Counted from the first letter of the stretch, positions 54,326 through 63,002 are shown. The stretch is 64,000 bases of DNA from Carboxylicivirga fragile (GCA_025499625.1 JAFMVD010000002.1:62001-126000); one strand, 5' to 3'. Translations and numbers: made by a program. Notes: generated by a model from the letters alone, not told the origin.

Positions 54326-56560
54326 ATGAGGAATAGCAGACGTGAATTTATTAAGATTTCGGCACTTGGTACAACAGGTGCAATTGTGGGCTCACAATTA
54401 TTGATGGCCAAGAATAATAAAGTGGTTCCCGAAAATAGTAAAGGCCCTTGGAAAATGCCACATGACCTTGAGCGAACGCCAACCTATTGCGAGGTTTGTT
54501 TCTGGAAATGTGCTGGCTGGACTTACAAGAATGACGATGGTAAAATCCAGAAAATAATAGGTCATGAAGATGATCCTAATAGCAATGGCCGCTTTTGTCC
54601 GCGCGGAACCGGTGGTGTAGGCATGTACTATGACGAAGATCGATTGAAAAATCCGATGATCAGGGTTAATGCTGCCGATGGCTCACAAACTTTTAAGGAA
54701 GTTAGTTGGGATGAAGCATTTGATTACATCAGTGTTAAGCTCGAAAAAGTAATTGAAGAACACGGTCCGGAATGCATTGCTTTATTTACTCATGGCTCAG
54801 GAGGTAATTATTTTGGTAACCTGCTAAAAGCCTTGGGATCGCAAAACATAACTGCTCCTTCCTATGCGCAATGTCGCGGCCCACGTGAGGTTGGCTTCAT
54901 TGCTACCTTTGGCGATGGACTAAGCTCTCCGGAACCTACCGATATACGTGACACACGCTGCATGGTGCTTATTGGCTCTCACATTGGTGAGAACATGCAT
55001 AACGGCCATGTGCAGGAGATGTCTGACGCAATTGACAAGGGAGCAACTATTATTACGGTTGATCCACGCTTCTCAACCGCTGCGGGCAAATCAAAATTCT
55101 GGCTACCTATAAAACCAAGTACCGATTTGGCTCTGTTATTGGCGTGGATGCACGTCCTAATTTATGAAGAGCGCTATGATAAGAAATATGTAGAACAATA
55201 TACCTTTGGTTTTGAGCAACTAAAAGAACATGTGAAACACATGACACCTGAATGGGCCTATGGTATCACAACTATTAAGCCTCAGGTAATACGTGAAACG
55301 GCGCGTGAAATGGGTAATGCCTCTCCAGCGGTTATTATTCACCCCGGCCGACATGTAACCTGGTATGGTGATGATACTCAGCGCCTGCGCGCGGTGGCTA
55401 TGTTGAATGCATTATTAGGCTCATGGGGCCGACGTGGTGGTTTTTATATACCAGACAAAGCGAAAGTGCCGGGCGTACCTCATCCTCCATACCCAAAGCC
55501 ACGACGTACCTGGCGCGATGCCATGGGTGGCAAATACGAATTGGCAGATTTAGCTTTGGCAAATGGTGTATGTGATGCAACGGTTCCAAGTGCTACCATG
55601 GATTGTAGTATTAAAGCATGGATTGTAAATGGCACCAACCTCATCGAGACCTTACCCAATCGGCCTAATACCTTGGAGGCTATTAATGCCTTAGATTTGA
55701 TGGTAGTAGTTGATACAATGCCAATGGAGATAACAGGTTTTGCTGATGTTATTCTGCCTGAGTGTACCTATTTAGAAAGATACGACTCGTTGCGCGTTAC
55801 ACAACATCGCGAACCGACGATTGCCCTGCGCATGCCGGCCATGAAACCAAAATACAACACCAAACCAGCTTGGTGGATGGCTAAGAATCTAGCTGAACGC
55901 TTGGGTAAAGGTGACTATTTTCCATTTGATTCCATTGAGGAAGAACTGGATTATCAACTTAAAAAAGTAGGCACTTCCTTGGAAGAAATGCAACGCATAG
56001 GTGTTAAAAAAATGGATCGCCCGTATGATGATCTATATTATACAGATGGAGAGGAAATAGAATTTAACACCAATACAGGTAAGATTGAACTCTACTCTAC
56101 TTCTCTTGAAGAATACGGCTTTGATCCGATGCCAAAATTCACTCAACACCCTGAACCACCTCAAGGTTATTATCGTCTGATATATGGTAGAGCTCCAATG
56201 CATACCTTCTCACGTACGGCTAATAATCCGAACTTAACGGATTTAATGGATGAAAACACGGTATGGGTCAACCCAAAAGTTGCCAAAGAGTGGGATCTGA
56301 AAAATGGACAAGAAATATACTTGCAAAATCAAGACAATGTAACCTCCAGCTTCCCAATTAAAGTAAGGATTACTGAACGCATCAGATGGGACTCTGTATA
56401 CATGGTACATGGTTTTGGTCACTCCAAAAAACAATTGAGCAGAGCCTTTGGTAAAGGTGCCAGCGATACTGAATTAATCACCAATGTGATGATGGATCCG
56501 ATTATGGGAGGAACAGGCATGAGAGGTAATTTTGTAACATTTAAATATTCAAAAGCTTAA
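54326..56560 (+). CDS. Molybdopterin oxidoreductase, polysulfide/thiosulfate reductase-type catalytic subunit
   Basis: The 744-residue protein has a Tat signal (NSRREFIKISALG) and a 4Fe-4S motif C-x2-C-x3-C-x(n)-C in YCEVCFWKCAG and GRFCPRG. Cys183 in YAQCRGPREVG is the probable Mo ligand. MGD-binding blocks follow (IGSHIGENMH, VDPRFS, and the C-terminal FSRTANNPNL). Together with the following ferredoxin and NrfD-like genes it forms a PsrABC/PhsABC-like complex, facing the periplasm. I start at the ATG at 54326; a TTG one codon upstream is possible. Tetrathionate or another sulfur compound cannot be ruled out as substrate. Confidence 0.88.
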   Translation: MRNSRREFIKISALGTTGAIVGSQLLMAKNNKVVPENSKGPWKMPHDLERTPTYCEVCFWKCAGWTYKNDDGKIQKIIGHEDDPNSNGRFCPRGTGGVGMYYDEDRLKNPMIRVNAADGSQTFKEVSWDEAFDYISVKLEKVIEEHGPECIALFTHGSGGNYFGNLLKALGSQNITAPSYAQCRGPREVGFIATFGDGLSSPEPTDIRDTRCMVLIGSHIGENMHNGHVQEMSDAIDKGATIITVDPRFSTAAGKSKFWLPIKPSTDLALLLAWMHVLIYEERYDKKYVEQYTFGFEQLKEHVKHMTPEWAYGITTIKPQVIRETAREMGNASPAVIIHPGRHVTWYGDDTQRLRAVAMLNALLGSWGRRGGFYIPDKAKVPGVPHPPYPKPRRTWRDAMGGKYELADLALANGVCDATVPSATMDCSIKAWIVNGTNLIETLPNRPNTLEAINALDLMVVVDTMPMEITGFADVILPECTYLERYDSLRVTQHREPTIALRMPAMKPKYNTKPAWWMAKNLAERLGKGDYFPFDSIEEELDYQLKKVGTSLEEMQRIGVKKMDRPYDDLYYTDGEEIEFNTNTGKIELYSTSLEEYGFDPMPKFTQHPEPPQGYYRLIYGRAPMHTFSRTANNPNLTDLMDENTVWVNPKVAKEWDLKNGQEIYLQNQDNVTSSFPIKVRITERIRWDSVYMVHGFGHSKKQLSRAFGKGASDTELITNVMMDPIMGGTGMRGNFVTFKYSKA

Positions 56561-56571
56561 AATAGACAACT

Positions 56572-57105
56572 ATGAGATATGCAATGGCCGTTGATACAAA
56601 GAAATGTGTAGGCTGCAGCGACTGTGTTGTAGCTTGTCAAACGGAAAATGATGTACCCATTGGTTACTGCCGCGACTGGATCGTGGAAGTAACAGATGGT
56701 ACCTATCCACAACTAGAGTTGGAACATCGATCAGAAAGGTGTAACCACTGCGAAAATTCGCCATGCGTACGTTGCTGCCCAACAGGAGCTAGTCATTACA
56801 GCGATGGTGGAATTGTGATGGTAACTAAAAATAAATGCATTGGATGTGGAGCTTGTATAGCCTCGTGCCCTTACGATGCAAGATATACACACCCCAAAGG
56901 CTATGTTGACAAGTGTACTTTCTGCGAGCATCGCACTAAAAAAGGACAATCACCAGCTTGTGTCGCCGTTTGCCCAACTAAATGTATGTATTTTGGTGAT
57001 TTAGACGATCCAAATTCAGATGTTAGCAAAGTGATTAAGAAGCGTAAATACAAAACTTTGATTCCTGAAGCAGGTACAAAACCTCAATTATACTTTTTGA
57101 TATAA
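56572..57105 (+). CDS. Four-cluster ferredoxin subunit (PsrB/PhsB-like)
   Basis: The 177-residue protein has four groups of cysteines for four 4Fe-4S clusters: CVGCSDCVVAC, CNHCENSPCVRCCP, CIGCGACIASCP and CTFCEHRTKKGQSPACVAVCP. It has no signal peptide; such subunits cross the membrane with the Tat-exported catalytic subunit. It lies 11 bases after the catalytic gene and 18 bases before the membrane subunit gene. Confidence 0.92.
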   Translation: MRYAMAVDTKKCVGCSDCVVACQTENDVPIGYCRDWIVEVTDGTYPQLELEHRSERCNHCENSPCVRCCPTGASHYSDGGIVMVTKNKCIGCGACIASCPYDARYTHPKGYVDKCTFCEHRTKKGQSPACVAVCPTKCMYFGDLDDPNSDVSKVIKKRKYKTLIPEAGTKPQLYFLI

Positions 57106-57123
57106 ACCATTCAAGATAAAAAA

Positions 57124-58065
57124 ATGAGAGAAGAATTAATCGTAAGTGGTCGAATGAATCCACATATCGATCCACAATTACAAATATGGGAATGGCACAT
57201 ACCTGCCTACCTTTTCTTGGGTGGTTTAGCCGCTGGTATTTTATTTTTTGCATCTTACTTCTACATCAAAGGTAAGAGCGAGGAATATCCAACTGCCGTA
57301 AAGTTAGCACCGATTATCACTCCTATCTTAATTGGATTAGGACTGTTATTCCTGATGCTTGACTTAAAACACAAGCTCTACTTTTGGAGACTCTATACCG
57401 CTTTTAAGATTGAATCACCTATGAGTTGGGGCGCATGGACTTTAATGGCCATCATGCCATTATCTGCAATTTGGGCAGCCTTCAATATAAAAAGCCTTTT
57501 CCCTAAATGGGACTGGAAATTCAATATTATCAAAGATGCTCTAAGATGGTTGGAAAATTACAAAACAGCCATTGCCTGGACCATCATGATTCTTTCGGTT
57601 ATTCTAGGTATATATACAGGCATATTGTTGTCAGCCTTTAATGCACGTCCACTATGGAACACTTCCATACTTGGGCCATTGTTTTTAATCTCTGGTATGT
57701 CAACAGGCGCAGCAGCCATTATCATCTTATCCAAATCAAAAGCTGAACGACATGCCTTTGCTCGCATCGACCTGGTACTGATTGCCATCGAATTATTCTT
57801 GATCGTACATATGTTCATGGGATTCAATGCAAGTACGCAGGTACAAATAGATGCGGCAGCTATGTTTTTGGGCGGAGAGTTTACTGCTCCATTCTGGATT
57901 TTTGTTGTAGGCTTAGGTTTAGTTATTCCGGCCGGACTGGAAGTAATGGAAATGCGCAAAATTAAAATTCCTTACATGTTAGCACCTGCCTTGGTATTAT
58001 TTGGTGGATTATTATTCCGTTTTATTATGGCCTATGCAGGTCAAATGAGCCGTTGGTTATATTAA
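57124..58065 (+). CDS. NrfD/PsrC-like membrane subunit
   Basis: This 313-residue protein has eight likely spans, beginning WEWHIPAYLFLGGLAAGILFFASY, a block typical of NrfD/PsrC quinol oxidoreductase subunits. It would take electrons from menaquinol and give them to the ferredoxin subunit. The spacing to its neighbours indicates one operon. A 114-base gap follows, containing an odd GC-rich patch (58074-58130) with a small hairpin around CCGAA/TTCGG. Confidence 0.9.
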   Translation: MREELIVSGRMNPHIDPQLQIWEWHIPAYLFLGGLAAGILFFASYFYIKGKSEEYPTAVKLAPIITPILIGLGLLFLMLDLKHKLYFWRLYTAFKIESPMSWGAWTLMAIMPLSAIWAAFNIKSLFPKWDWKFNIIKDALRWLENYKTAIAWTIMILSVILGIYTGILLSAFNARPLWNTSILGPLFLISGMSTGAAAIIILSKSKAERHAFARIDLVLIAIELFLIVHMFMGFNASTQVQIDAAAMFLGGEFTAPFWIFVVGLGLVIPAGLEVMEMRKIKIPYMLAPALVLFGGLLFRFIMAYAGQMSRWLY

Positions 58066-58179
58066 CAGAGTCCTGAGCTCGAAGCAGACAGTTCGGGGCT
58101 TGCAGTCCGAAGTCCGTTAATTCGGGGACTTTATGACCAGGACGATTTAAATAGAAAATAAAGATTAAAATATAGAAAT

Positions 58180-58704
58180 ATGAACGAAGATCGTAGTAAA
58201 AAATACCTCAACCCATATTTGGGTGGTACCTTACTCGGCTTAGTATTACTCACTGCCTTTTACTTCTCGGGTAGAGGTTTGGGTGCCAGTGGAGCCGTAA
58301 AGAGTGCCGTAGTTGCGAGTGTTGAAATAGTTGCACCAACACATGTTGAAACAACTGATTTTTATAGCAACTATAAGGAATCGCATCCCGGAGGACCATT
58401 AAAAGATTGGTTAGTATGGGAAATGTTGGGTGTGCTTGTGGGTGGTTTCATCTCAGGTGCCTTTGCGGGTCGCTTAAAATTAAAAGTGGAGCATAGTCCC
58501 AAAATCACCAGTAAGGTTAGATTGATTTTTGCTGCCATTGGCGGCATCTTATTTGGCTTTGGCTCGCAATTGGGTCGTGGCTGTACAAGTGGTTCTGCAT
58601 TGAGTGGCATGGCTGTACTTTCGCTTGGCGGATTTATTACCATGGCCTTCATCTTCGGAACGGCTTTCGCCTTAGCTTATATTGCACGTAAATTATGGAT
58701 TTAA
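58180..58704 (+). CDS. YeeE/YedE family transporter, first half
   Basis: This 174-residue membrane protein has four to five spans. The motif GFGSQLGRGCTSGSALSG carries the conserved Cys of the thiosulfate channel family (YeeE/TsuA, YedE). Full-length members have about 330-400 residues with two such repeats; here the halves are two separate genes 13 bases apart. It probably brings a sulfur compound such as thiosulfate into the cell, or its sulfane sulfur. Confidence 0.86.
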   Translation: MNEDRSKKYLNPYLGGTLLGLVLLTAFYFSGRGLGASGAVKSAVVASVEIVAPTHVETTDFYSNYKESHPGGPLKDWLVWEMLGVLVGGFISGAFAGRLKLKVEHSPKITSKVRLIFAAIGGILFGFGSQLGRGCTSGSALSGMAVLSLGGFITMAFIFGTAFALAYIARKLWI

Positions 58705-58717
58705 TTAAGAAACAGAT

Positions 58718-59308
58718 ATGGGACCTTTAGTTGTATACGAAATAATATCAGCAAACACTAATCTTGTGATGGCTTTCATCATAGGTATTGGATTTGGCTT
58801 TGTACTTGAAAGCAGTGGCTTTTCATCATCGCGCAAACTTGCAGGCCAGTTTTACGGTTACGATTCTACTGTGCTTAAAGTATTTTTTACGGCCGCCGTT
58901 GTGGCCATGTTAGGTTTATTATTTTTCAGCCTATTTGGATGGATCGATTTAAGCCTTATATACATTAATCCTACCTTTTTATATTCGGCCATGGTTGGTG
59001 GTGCCGTTATGGGTGTTGGATTTATATTGGGTGGATTCTGCCCTGGAACAGCATTTTGTGCCTTATCAATTGGCAAACTTGATGCTTTGAGCTTTATTGG
59101 AGGTTTAGTAATTGGTGTATTGCTTTTCACCGAAGCATTTCCTTTGGTTGAAGAGTTATTTTATGCCGAAAACATGGGAACCCCAACCATCAATGAATTT
59201 TTAAACATGTCGCGTGGCACCTTTGGTTTAATATTAATCCTTATTGCACTTGGTATGTTCTTTGTCGCTGAATGGGCCGAGAAGAAATTCCCAAGAGAAG
59301 AATACTAA
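58718..59308 (+). CDS. YeeE/YedE family transporter, second half
   Basis: The 196-residue protein has about five spans and the partner motif GFILGGFCPGTAFCALSIGK, with the two Cys of the second half repeat. It begins 13 bases after the first half gene, so the two should form one channel. Such split pairs are known beside sulfur-metabolism genes. Substrate not evident, but the surrounding genes suggest thiosulfate or polysulfide sulfur. Confidence 0.86.
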   Translation: MGPLVVYEIISANTNLVMAFIIGIGFGFVLESSGFSSSRKLAGQFYGYDSTVLKVFFTAAVVAMLGLLFFSLFGWIDLSLIYINPTFLYSAMVGGAVMGVGFILGGFCPGTAFCALSIGKLDALSFIGGLVIGVLLFTEAFPLVEELFYAENMGTPTINEFLNMSRGTFGLILILIALGMFFVAEWAEKKFPREEY

Positions 59309-59384
59309 ATAGAGTTTTAGATTGATTGACAATTACATTAACAACAAACTACTAGCTAATCGCTAGCAGCTAAAAGCGATAATC

Positions 59385-60005
59385 ATGAACATGCGATTAA
59401 AATTAGCAATGGCCATAATCCCCCTGGGAATAATCATTGCTGCCGTACCCGAAAATACTACCCGACCTTATAAGTTGAATGCTGAGCAGATGCTTGAGGA
59501 GGTGAAGGAAGGCATGCAATTTGTTTCGCCAGATGAAGTTGCTCACATGTTGGTTCAGAAGGATCCTTCATTGCAACTAATTGATGTGCGCGACAAGGAT
59601 AGTTACGACAAATTCCATTTACCTGGAGCCATCAATATTCCTTTAGCAGATATTCTATCGACGGAAAACGAAGACTATCTGAATCAGGATGTAACGATGA
59701 ATGTATTCTATTCAAATGGAGCAACATCGGCCAATGAGGCATGGATGATAACGCGTCAGCTTGGATACATCAACAACTATGTGCTTCAGGGTGGATTAAA
59801 CTATTATGCCGAAACCATCATGAATCCGCAGAAGCCCAAATCAACGAGCCCTGATGATGAGTTTGCACGTTACGATTTCCGACAAGGAGCTAGTGCGGCT
59901 TTAGGTGGTGGTAATTTAAATGCGGCCACTGAAAGTGCTCCAGCTGCAGCTAAGCCAGTAATTAAAAAGCGTAAGAAAAAGAAAAGAGTTGCTGGTGGTT
60001 GCTAA
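59385..60005 (+). CDS. Exported rhodanese-like protein without active-site Cys
   Basis: The 206-residue protein has an N-terminal hydrophobic signal (LKLAMAIIPLGIIIAAVP) and a rhodanese fold at about residues 45-150: LQLIDVRDKDSYDKFHLPGAINIPL, then VFYSNGATSANEAWMITRQLGY. In active rhodaneses the loop begins with Cys (for example C-x3-G-x-R/S); here the corresponding place is Ser in YSNGATS, so persulfide formation at that site is not possible. The tail is Ala-rich and basic and ends KRKKKKRVAGGC, with a single C-terminal Cys. I infer a sulfur-binding or anchoring role for the tail. Last gene of the sulfur operon. Confidence 0.8.
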   Translation: MNMRLKLAMAIIPLGIIIAAVPENTTRPYKLNAEQMLEEVKEGMQFVSPDEVAHMLVQKDPSLQLIDVRDKDSYDKFHLPGAINIPLADILSTENEDYLNQDVTMNVFYSNGATSANEAWMITRQLGYINNYVLQGGLNYYAETIMNPQKPKSTSPDDEFARYDFRQGASAALGGGNLNAATESAPAAAKPVIKKRKKKKRVAGGC

Positions 60006-60051
60006 CCCGCTAATCATCTTTTTTTCTGAATTGCGTCGTCAATGCGGGTTA
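60003..60051 (+). terminator. Inverted repeat after the rhodanese-like gene
   Basis: TAACCCGC (60003-60010, starting at the stop codon) pairs with GCGGGTTA (60044-60051) across 33 bases. It lacks a T-run, so it may be a stability element or a weak terminator. Confidence 0.4.
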
Positions 60052-60188
60052 ACCCCGACATAATTGCACTTAATTTTGAGCATCAAAATTATTAGTAAAA
60101 CTTAGTCGGCATGCAACTTGTGTTTTTTTAAAAAAATATTTGGGCTAATCAAGCTTAAAAACATAACTTAGCAATAAGTTGTTAAATA

Positions 60189-60302
60189 TAAATCTCCGAG
60201 CTCTTAAACCTTTAAAATGGTTTGCTAGCCGATGGGTTAAACCGGAAACAGTTTAGCCTCCCGATTCCGTTACATCGGAATAATTTGGAAAGGAGAGATT
60301 AG
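60189..60302 (+). ncRNA. Moco riboswitch (aptamer)
   Basis: The RNA has the conserved blocks I associate with the Moco motif: TCTCCGAG at the 5' side, GCCTCCCG (60256-60263) in the core and TTTGGAAAGGAGAG at the 3' side. Visible stems are P1 (60191-60196 with 60295-60300), a stem AAACC/GGTTT (60206-60223), a stem GGG-x-TAAAC with GTTTA-x-CCC (60234-60262), and ATTCCG/CGGAAT (60264-60281). It precedes the Moco biosynthesis operon, as Moco riboswitches do. Confidence 0.82.
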
Positions 60303-60318
60303 GATAAAAGCATTAATT

Positions 60319-60361
60319 AAATGCCTGATCTCTGCGTATACGTAAGAGTCAGGCATTTTTT
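60319..60361 (+). terminator. Riboswitch expression-platform terminator
   Basis: AAATGCCTGA (60319-60328) and TCAGGCATTT (60349-60358) form a perfect 10-bp stem, extended by CTCT/AGAG, followed by T-run to 60361. ATCTCT (60328-60333) can instead pair with AGAGAT (60294-60299) in the 3' side of aptamer P1. P1 and the terminator can therefore form together, or the antiterminator can form. Confidence 0.85.
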
Positions 60362-60372
60362 AGTTTATAAAC

Positions 60373-60903
60373 ATGGTATTAAATAATTATCTGCTCATTG
60401 CCGGAAATGGTCGAAATGTTGGTAAAACATGGCTAAGCGAACTGTGTATACGCGAGCTTGCCAAACAGCATGATGTCATCGCTCTTAAAATTGCATCGCA
60501 TGCACATGCAATTAACGAAGACATTGAACAGCTTGCAGGTAAAAACAAACAATGGATGATTGGCTTGGAAACCAATCGTAATTCATCGAAAGATAGTGCA
60601 CGCATGCTGAAAGCCGGTGCTGCCCTTGCCTATTATGCCCAATTAAATAATGATGCCTTTTTACCTGATTTACTTCAATGGTTGAAAGAAAATATCAAAG
60701 CTGATCAGCCTGTTATTTGTGAATCATCCGCCATTGGTCGATTTATTAAACCCGGCCTGGCCTTTTATGTGGAAGATCATAGCAATAGCGACAAAACTTG
60801 CGCCTGGGATTTTCCCTTTAGCACACAGCAATCGCAGCAAAATAGAATTATTAACCCTCCAAGTACAATCAGATGGGAAAAGAACAGTTGGCAAATAAAA
60901 TAA
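60373..60903 (+). CDS. MobB-like P-loop protein
   Basis: The 176-residue protein has Walker A GNGRNVGKTW near its start and LALKIASHAHAIN-type sequence after it, as in MobB and related small P-loop proteins (dethiobiotin synthetase-like fold). The position as the first gene behind the Moco riboswitch, overlapping moeA by 31 bases, favours MobB, which assists guanine dinucleotide cofactor synthesis. It is more divergent than typical MobB, so a related P-loop protein is possible. Confidence 0.6.
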   Translation: MVLNNYLLIAGNGRNVGKTWLSELCIRELAKQHDVIALKIASHAHAINEDIEQLAGKNKQWMIGLETNRNSSKDSARMLKAGAALAYYAQLNNDAFLPDLLQWLKENIKADQPVICESSAIGRFIKPGLAFYVEDHSNSDKTCAWDFPFSTQQSQQNRIINPPSTIRWEKNSWQIK

Positions 60904-62075
60904 TTAGCATCGATGAGGCCAAAGCCATTGTTGAAAGTGTTGTTACAGCTCTAAGTACAGAAAAACTACCTCCCCATCTGGCCATAGGGCGTAATTTAAG
61001 TTCTGAGGTCATAGCTACGGTGTTTATCCCGCCCTTTAACCGTTCGGCCATGGATGGTTTTGCATGCCGCTTAGAGGATTTATCTGAACCACTAAAAGTA
61101 CTTGGCACCATTGCTGCAGGCGAAAGCTCAAATATCACACTTAATAAGGGAGAATGTTTGCGTATCATGACTGGCGCACCTGTGCCCAAAGGCGCAGATA
61201 CAGTTATCATGGTGGAACACAGCGAAAGCATAGATGAAAATACAATTCGCTTCACGAAGGATAAAACAAAATCAAACATCAGCCCCAAGGGCAACGACCT
61301 AAAGCCAGGTGATGTATTACTGAAGGCTGGTAGCATCATCAAATCACCTCAAATAGCATTACTGGCTTCCTCGGGCATAAGTGAAGTAAATGTTTACCAA
61401 CAGGCAAAGGTCGGCATCATCTCTTCAGGCAGCGAATTGGTTGAACCTGGTAACGCTTTGCAAGAGGGGCAAATATACAATAGCAATGGCCATCAACTAA
61501 CATCACGTTTAAACGAGTTGGGCATAGTAGCTAATAATTATGGTGTTAGTGTTGATGACTATGACTTACTAAAAACAAACATAAGCGAAGCCATCACTGC
61601 CAATGATTTATTGCTTATTACGGGCGGCGTGTCGGTTGGCGATTACGATTATATTCCCGCCATTGTTGAAGAACTAGGTTTTGATATTCATTTCTCAAAA
61701 CTGCATGCTAAACCAGGCAAACATACCCTTTTTGCTAGCAAAGAGAATAAAGTAATACTGGGCCTTCCGGGCAACCCTGTTTCCACACTTATACAATTTG
61801 AAGAATGCGGCCAGTGGATATTAAAAGCTTTTGCAGGGAGTACACATCAAGCCTTACGCATTAAATCACAGATGGCATGTGACTATTCGCGTAAGAAAAG
61901 CGATCGTTACGAGCTATTGCCTGTCATCATTAATGAAGAAGGACAGGTTAAAACAATCGAATATCACGGTTCTGCCCACATGCAAGCGATAACTGAAGCC
62001 AATGCCTTGCTTGAGATACCCATCAATATAAACTCATTAAAAAAAGGAGAAAGCGTGTATGTTAGACCCTTTTAA
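60873..62075 (+). CDS. moeA: Molybdopterin molybdenumtransferase
   Basis: The 400-residue enzyme inserts molybdate into adenylylated molybdopterin. Recognised blocks are PPFNRSAMDGFAC, IMTGAPVPKGADTVIM, GIISSGSELVEPG, LLITGGVSVGDYDYI and GLPGNPVST. Length is normal for MoeA. It overlaps the MobB-like gene by 31 bases and moaA by 17 bases, so the three are translationally coupled. Confidence 0.93.
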   Translation: MGKEQLANKIISIDEAKAIVESVVTALSTEKLPPHLAIGRNLSSEVIATVFIPPFNRSAMDGFACRLEDLSEPLKVLGTIAAGESSNITLNKGECLRIMTGAPVPKGADTVIMVEHSESIDENTIRFTKDKTKSNISPKGNDLKPGDVLLKAGSIIKSPQIALLASSGISEVNVYQQAKVGIISSGSELVEPGNALQEGQIYNSNGHQLTSRLNELGIVANNYGVSVDDYDLLKTNISEAITANDLLLITGGVSVGDYDYIPAIVEELGFDIHFSKLHAKPGKHTLFASKENKVILGLPGNPVSTLIQFEECGQWILKAFAGSTHQALRIKSQMACDYSRKKSDRYELLPVIINEEGQVKTIEYHGSAHMQAITEANALLEIPININSLKKGESVYVRPF

Positions 62076-62859
62076 GCGACATATAAATTATTTACGTATC
62101 TCGGTCACCGATCGTTGTAACCTTCGTTGCCGCTATTGCATGCCCGAGGAAGGCATTGATATGATAGCGCACGAAGATATTCTGAGCTTTGAAGAAATAG
62201 AAGATTTGGTGCGACTGAGTGTTGAACAAGGTGTTACAAAGATTCGCTTAACAGGAGGTGAACCCTTAGTGCGAAAAGGCATCGTTAACCTGGTTCAAAT
62301 GATTGCAAATATCGAAGGCGTTGATGATTTGGCCATGACCACCAATGGTATTTTACTTGAGGCGATGGCAACAGATCTAAAGGATGCCGGCTTACAGCGC
62401 GTTAATATCAGCCTCGACACTATGGATGCCAAGAAATTTAAACACATAACACGAGGTGGCGATATCAACAAAGTATTTGCAGGCATTAGCGCTGCTCAGG
62501 CAGCAGGATTAAATCCAGTAAAGATAAATTGTGTGGTTCGTAATTCGGGCGATGAACCCGATGCCAAGGAAGTAGCTGCTTTTTGTAAGGCTAATAATTT
62601 ATCCATCCGTTACATTCATCAGATGAATCTTGAAGATGGTTCCTTTTCGAAGGTTGAGGGTGGTGAAGGTGGCAAATGCGATACCTGCAACCGAATACGC
62701 CTGACCGCCGATGGCACCTTTAAGCCTTGCTTATTTAATGAGGCTGGCTACAATACCAAAACGCTGGGAAATAATGAAGCATTTAATCAAGCCATAACCA
62801 ACAAACCTAAATCGGGAACAAAAAATAAAAGTGGTCGCTTTAATCAAATAGGTGGTTAA
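62059..62859 (+). CDS. moaA: GTP 3',8-cyclase MoaA, short form
   Basis: This radical SAM enzyme makes 3',8-cyclo-GTP, the first Moco intermediate. It has the SAM cluster motif in TDRCNLRCRYCMP, LTGGEPLVRK, the second cluster motif C-x2-C-x13-C in KCDTCNRIRLTADGTFKPC, and the C-terminal Gly-Gly (NQIGG) needed for activity. At 266 residues it is about 60 shorter than usual MoaA (about 325-330): the region between the barrel and the second cluster is reduced. All catalytic elements seem to be kept, so I do not call it broken. It overlaps moeA by 17 bases. Confidence 0.9.
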   Translation: MLDPFKRHINYLRISVTDRCNLRCRYCMPEEGIDMIAHEDILSFEEIEDLVRLSVEQGVTKIRLTGGEPLVRKGIVNLVQMIANIEGVDDLAMTTNGILLEAMATDLKDAGLQRVNISLDTMDAKKFKHITRGGDINKVFAGISAAQAAGLNPVKINCVVRNSGDEPDAKEVAAFCKANNLSIRYIHQMNLEDGSFSKVEGGEGGKCDTCNRIRLTADGTFKPCLFNEAGYNTKTLGNNEAFNQAITNKPKSGTKNKSGRFNQIGG

Positions 62860-62928
62860 AAAAATGAAACACTTGACACTATTAACAAAATTAGAACTAA
62901 ACATATGGTGCGAAATAAAAATATAAAA

Positions 62929-62954
62929 CCTCTGTGTCTTTGCGCCTCTGCGTT
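62929..62954 (+). repeat. Intergenic repeat-like sequence
   Basis: The stretch reading CCTCTGTGTCTTTGCG followed by CCTCTGCGTT, in the 143-base gap between moaA and moaC, resembles a short sequence that occurs in many bacterial intergenic regions. It contains the internal repeat CCTCTGxG. Nothing else is visible in this gap. Confidence 0.3.
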
Positions 62955-63002
62955 AATTTATCTTTTATCTTAATACTTATATCTTGATACTATTTAATAA
63001 AC

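Noticed and set aside
58074-58140. tRNA-like hairpins in the gap before the YedE-like gene
   Set aside because: No cloverleaf, T-loop or acceptor stem can be formed; only one small hairpin.
60869-61342. 157-codon minus-strand open frame inside moeA
   Set aside because: Antisense to well-conserved moeA blocks; no start signal or homology pattern.
62059-62859. Frameshift or truncation of moaA
   Set aside because: Both cluster motifs and the C-terminal Gly-Gly are present in one frame, so the gene is intact though short.
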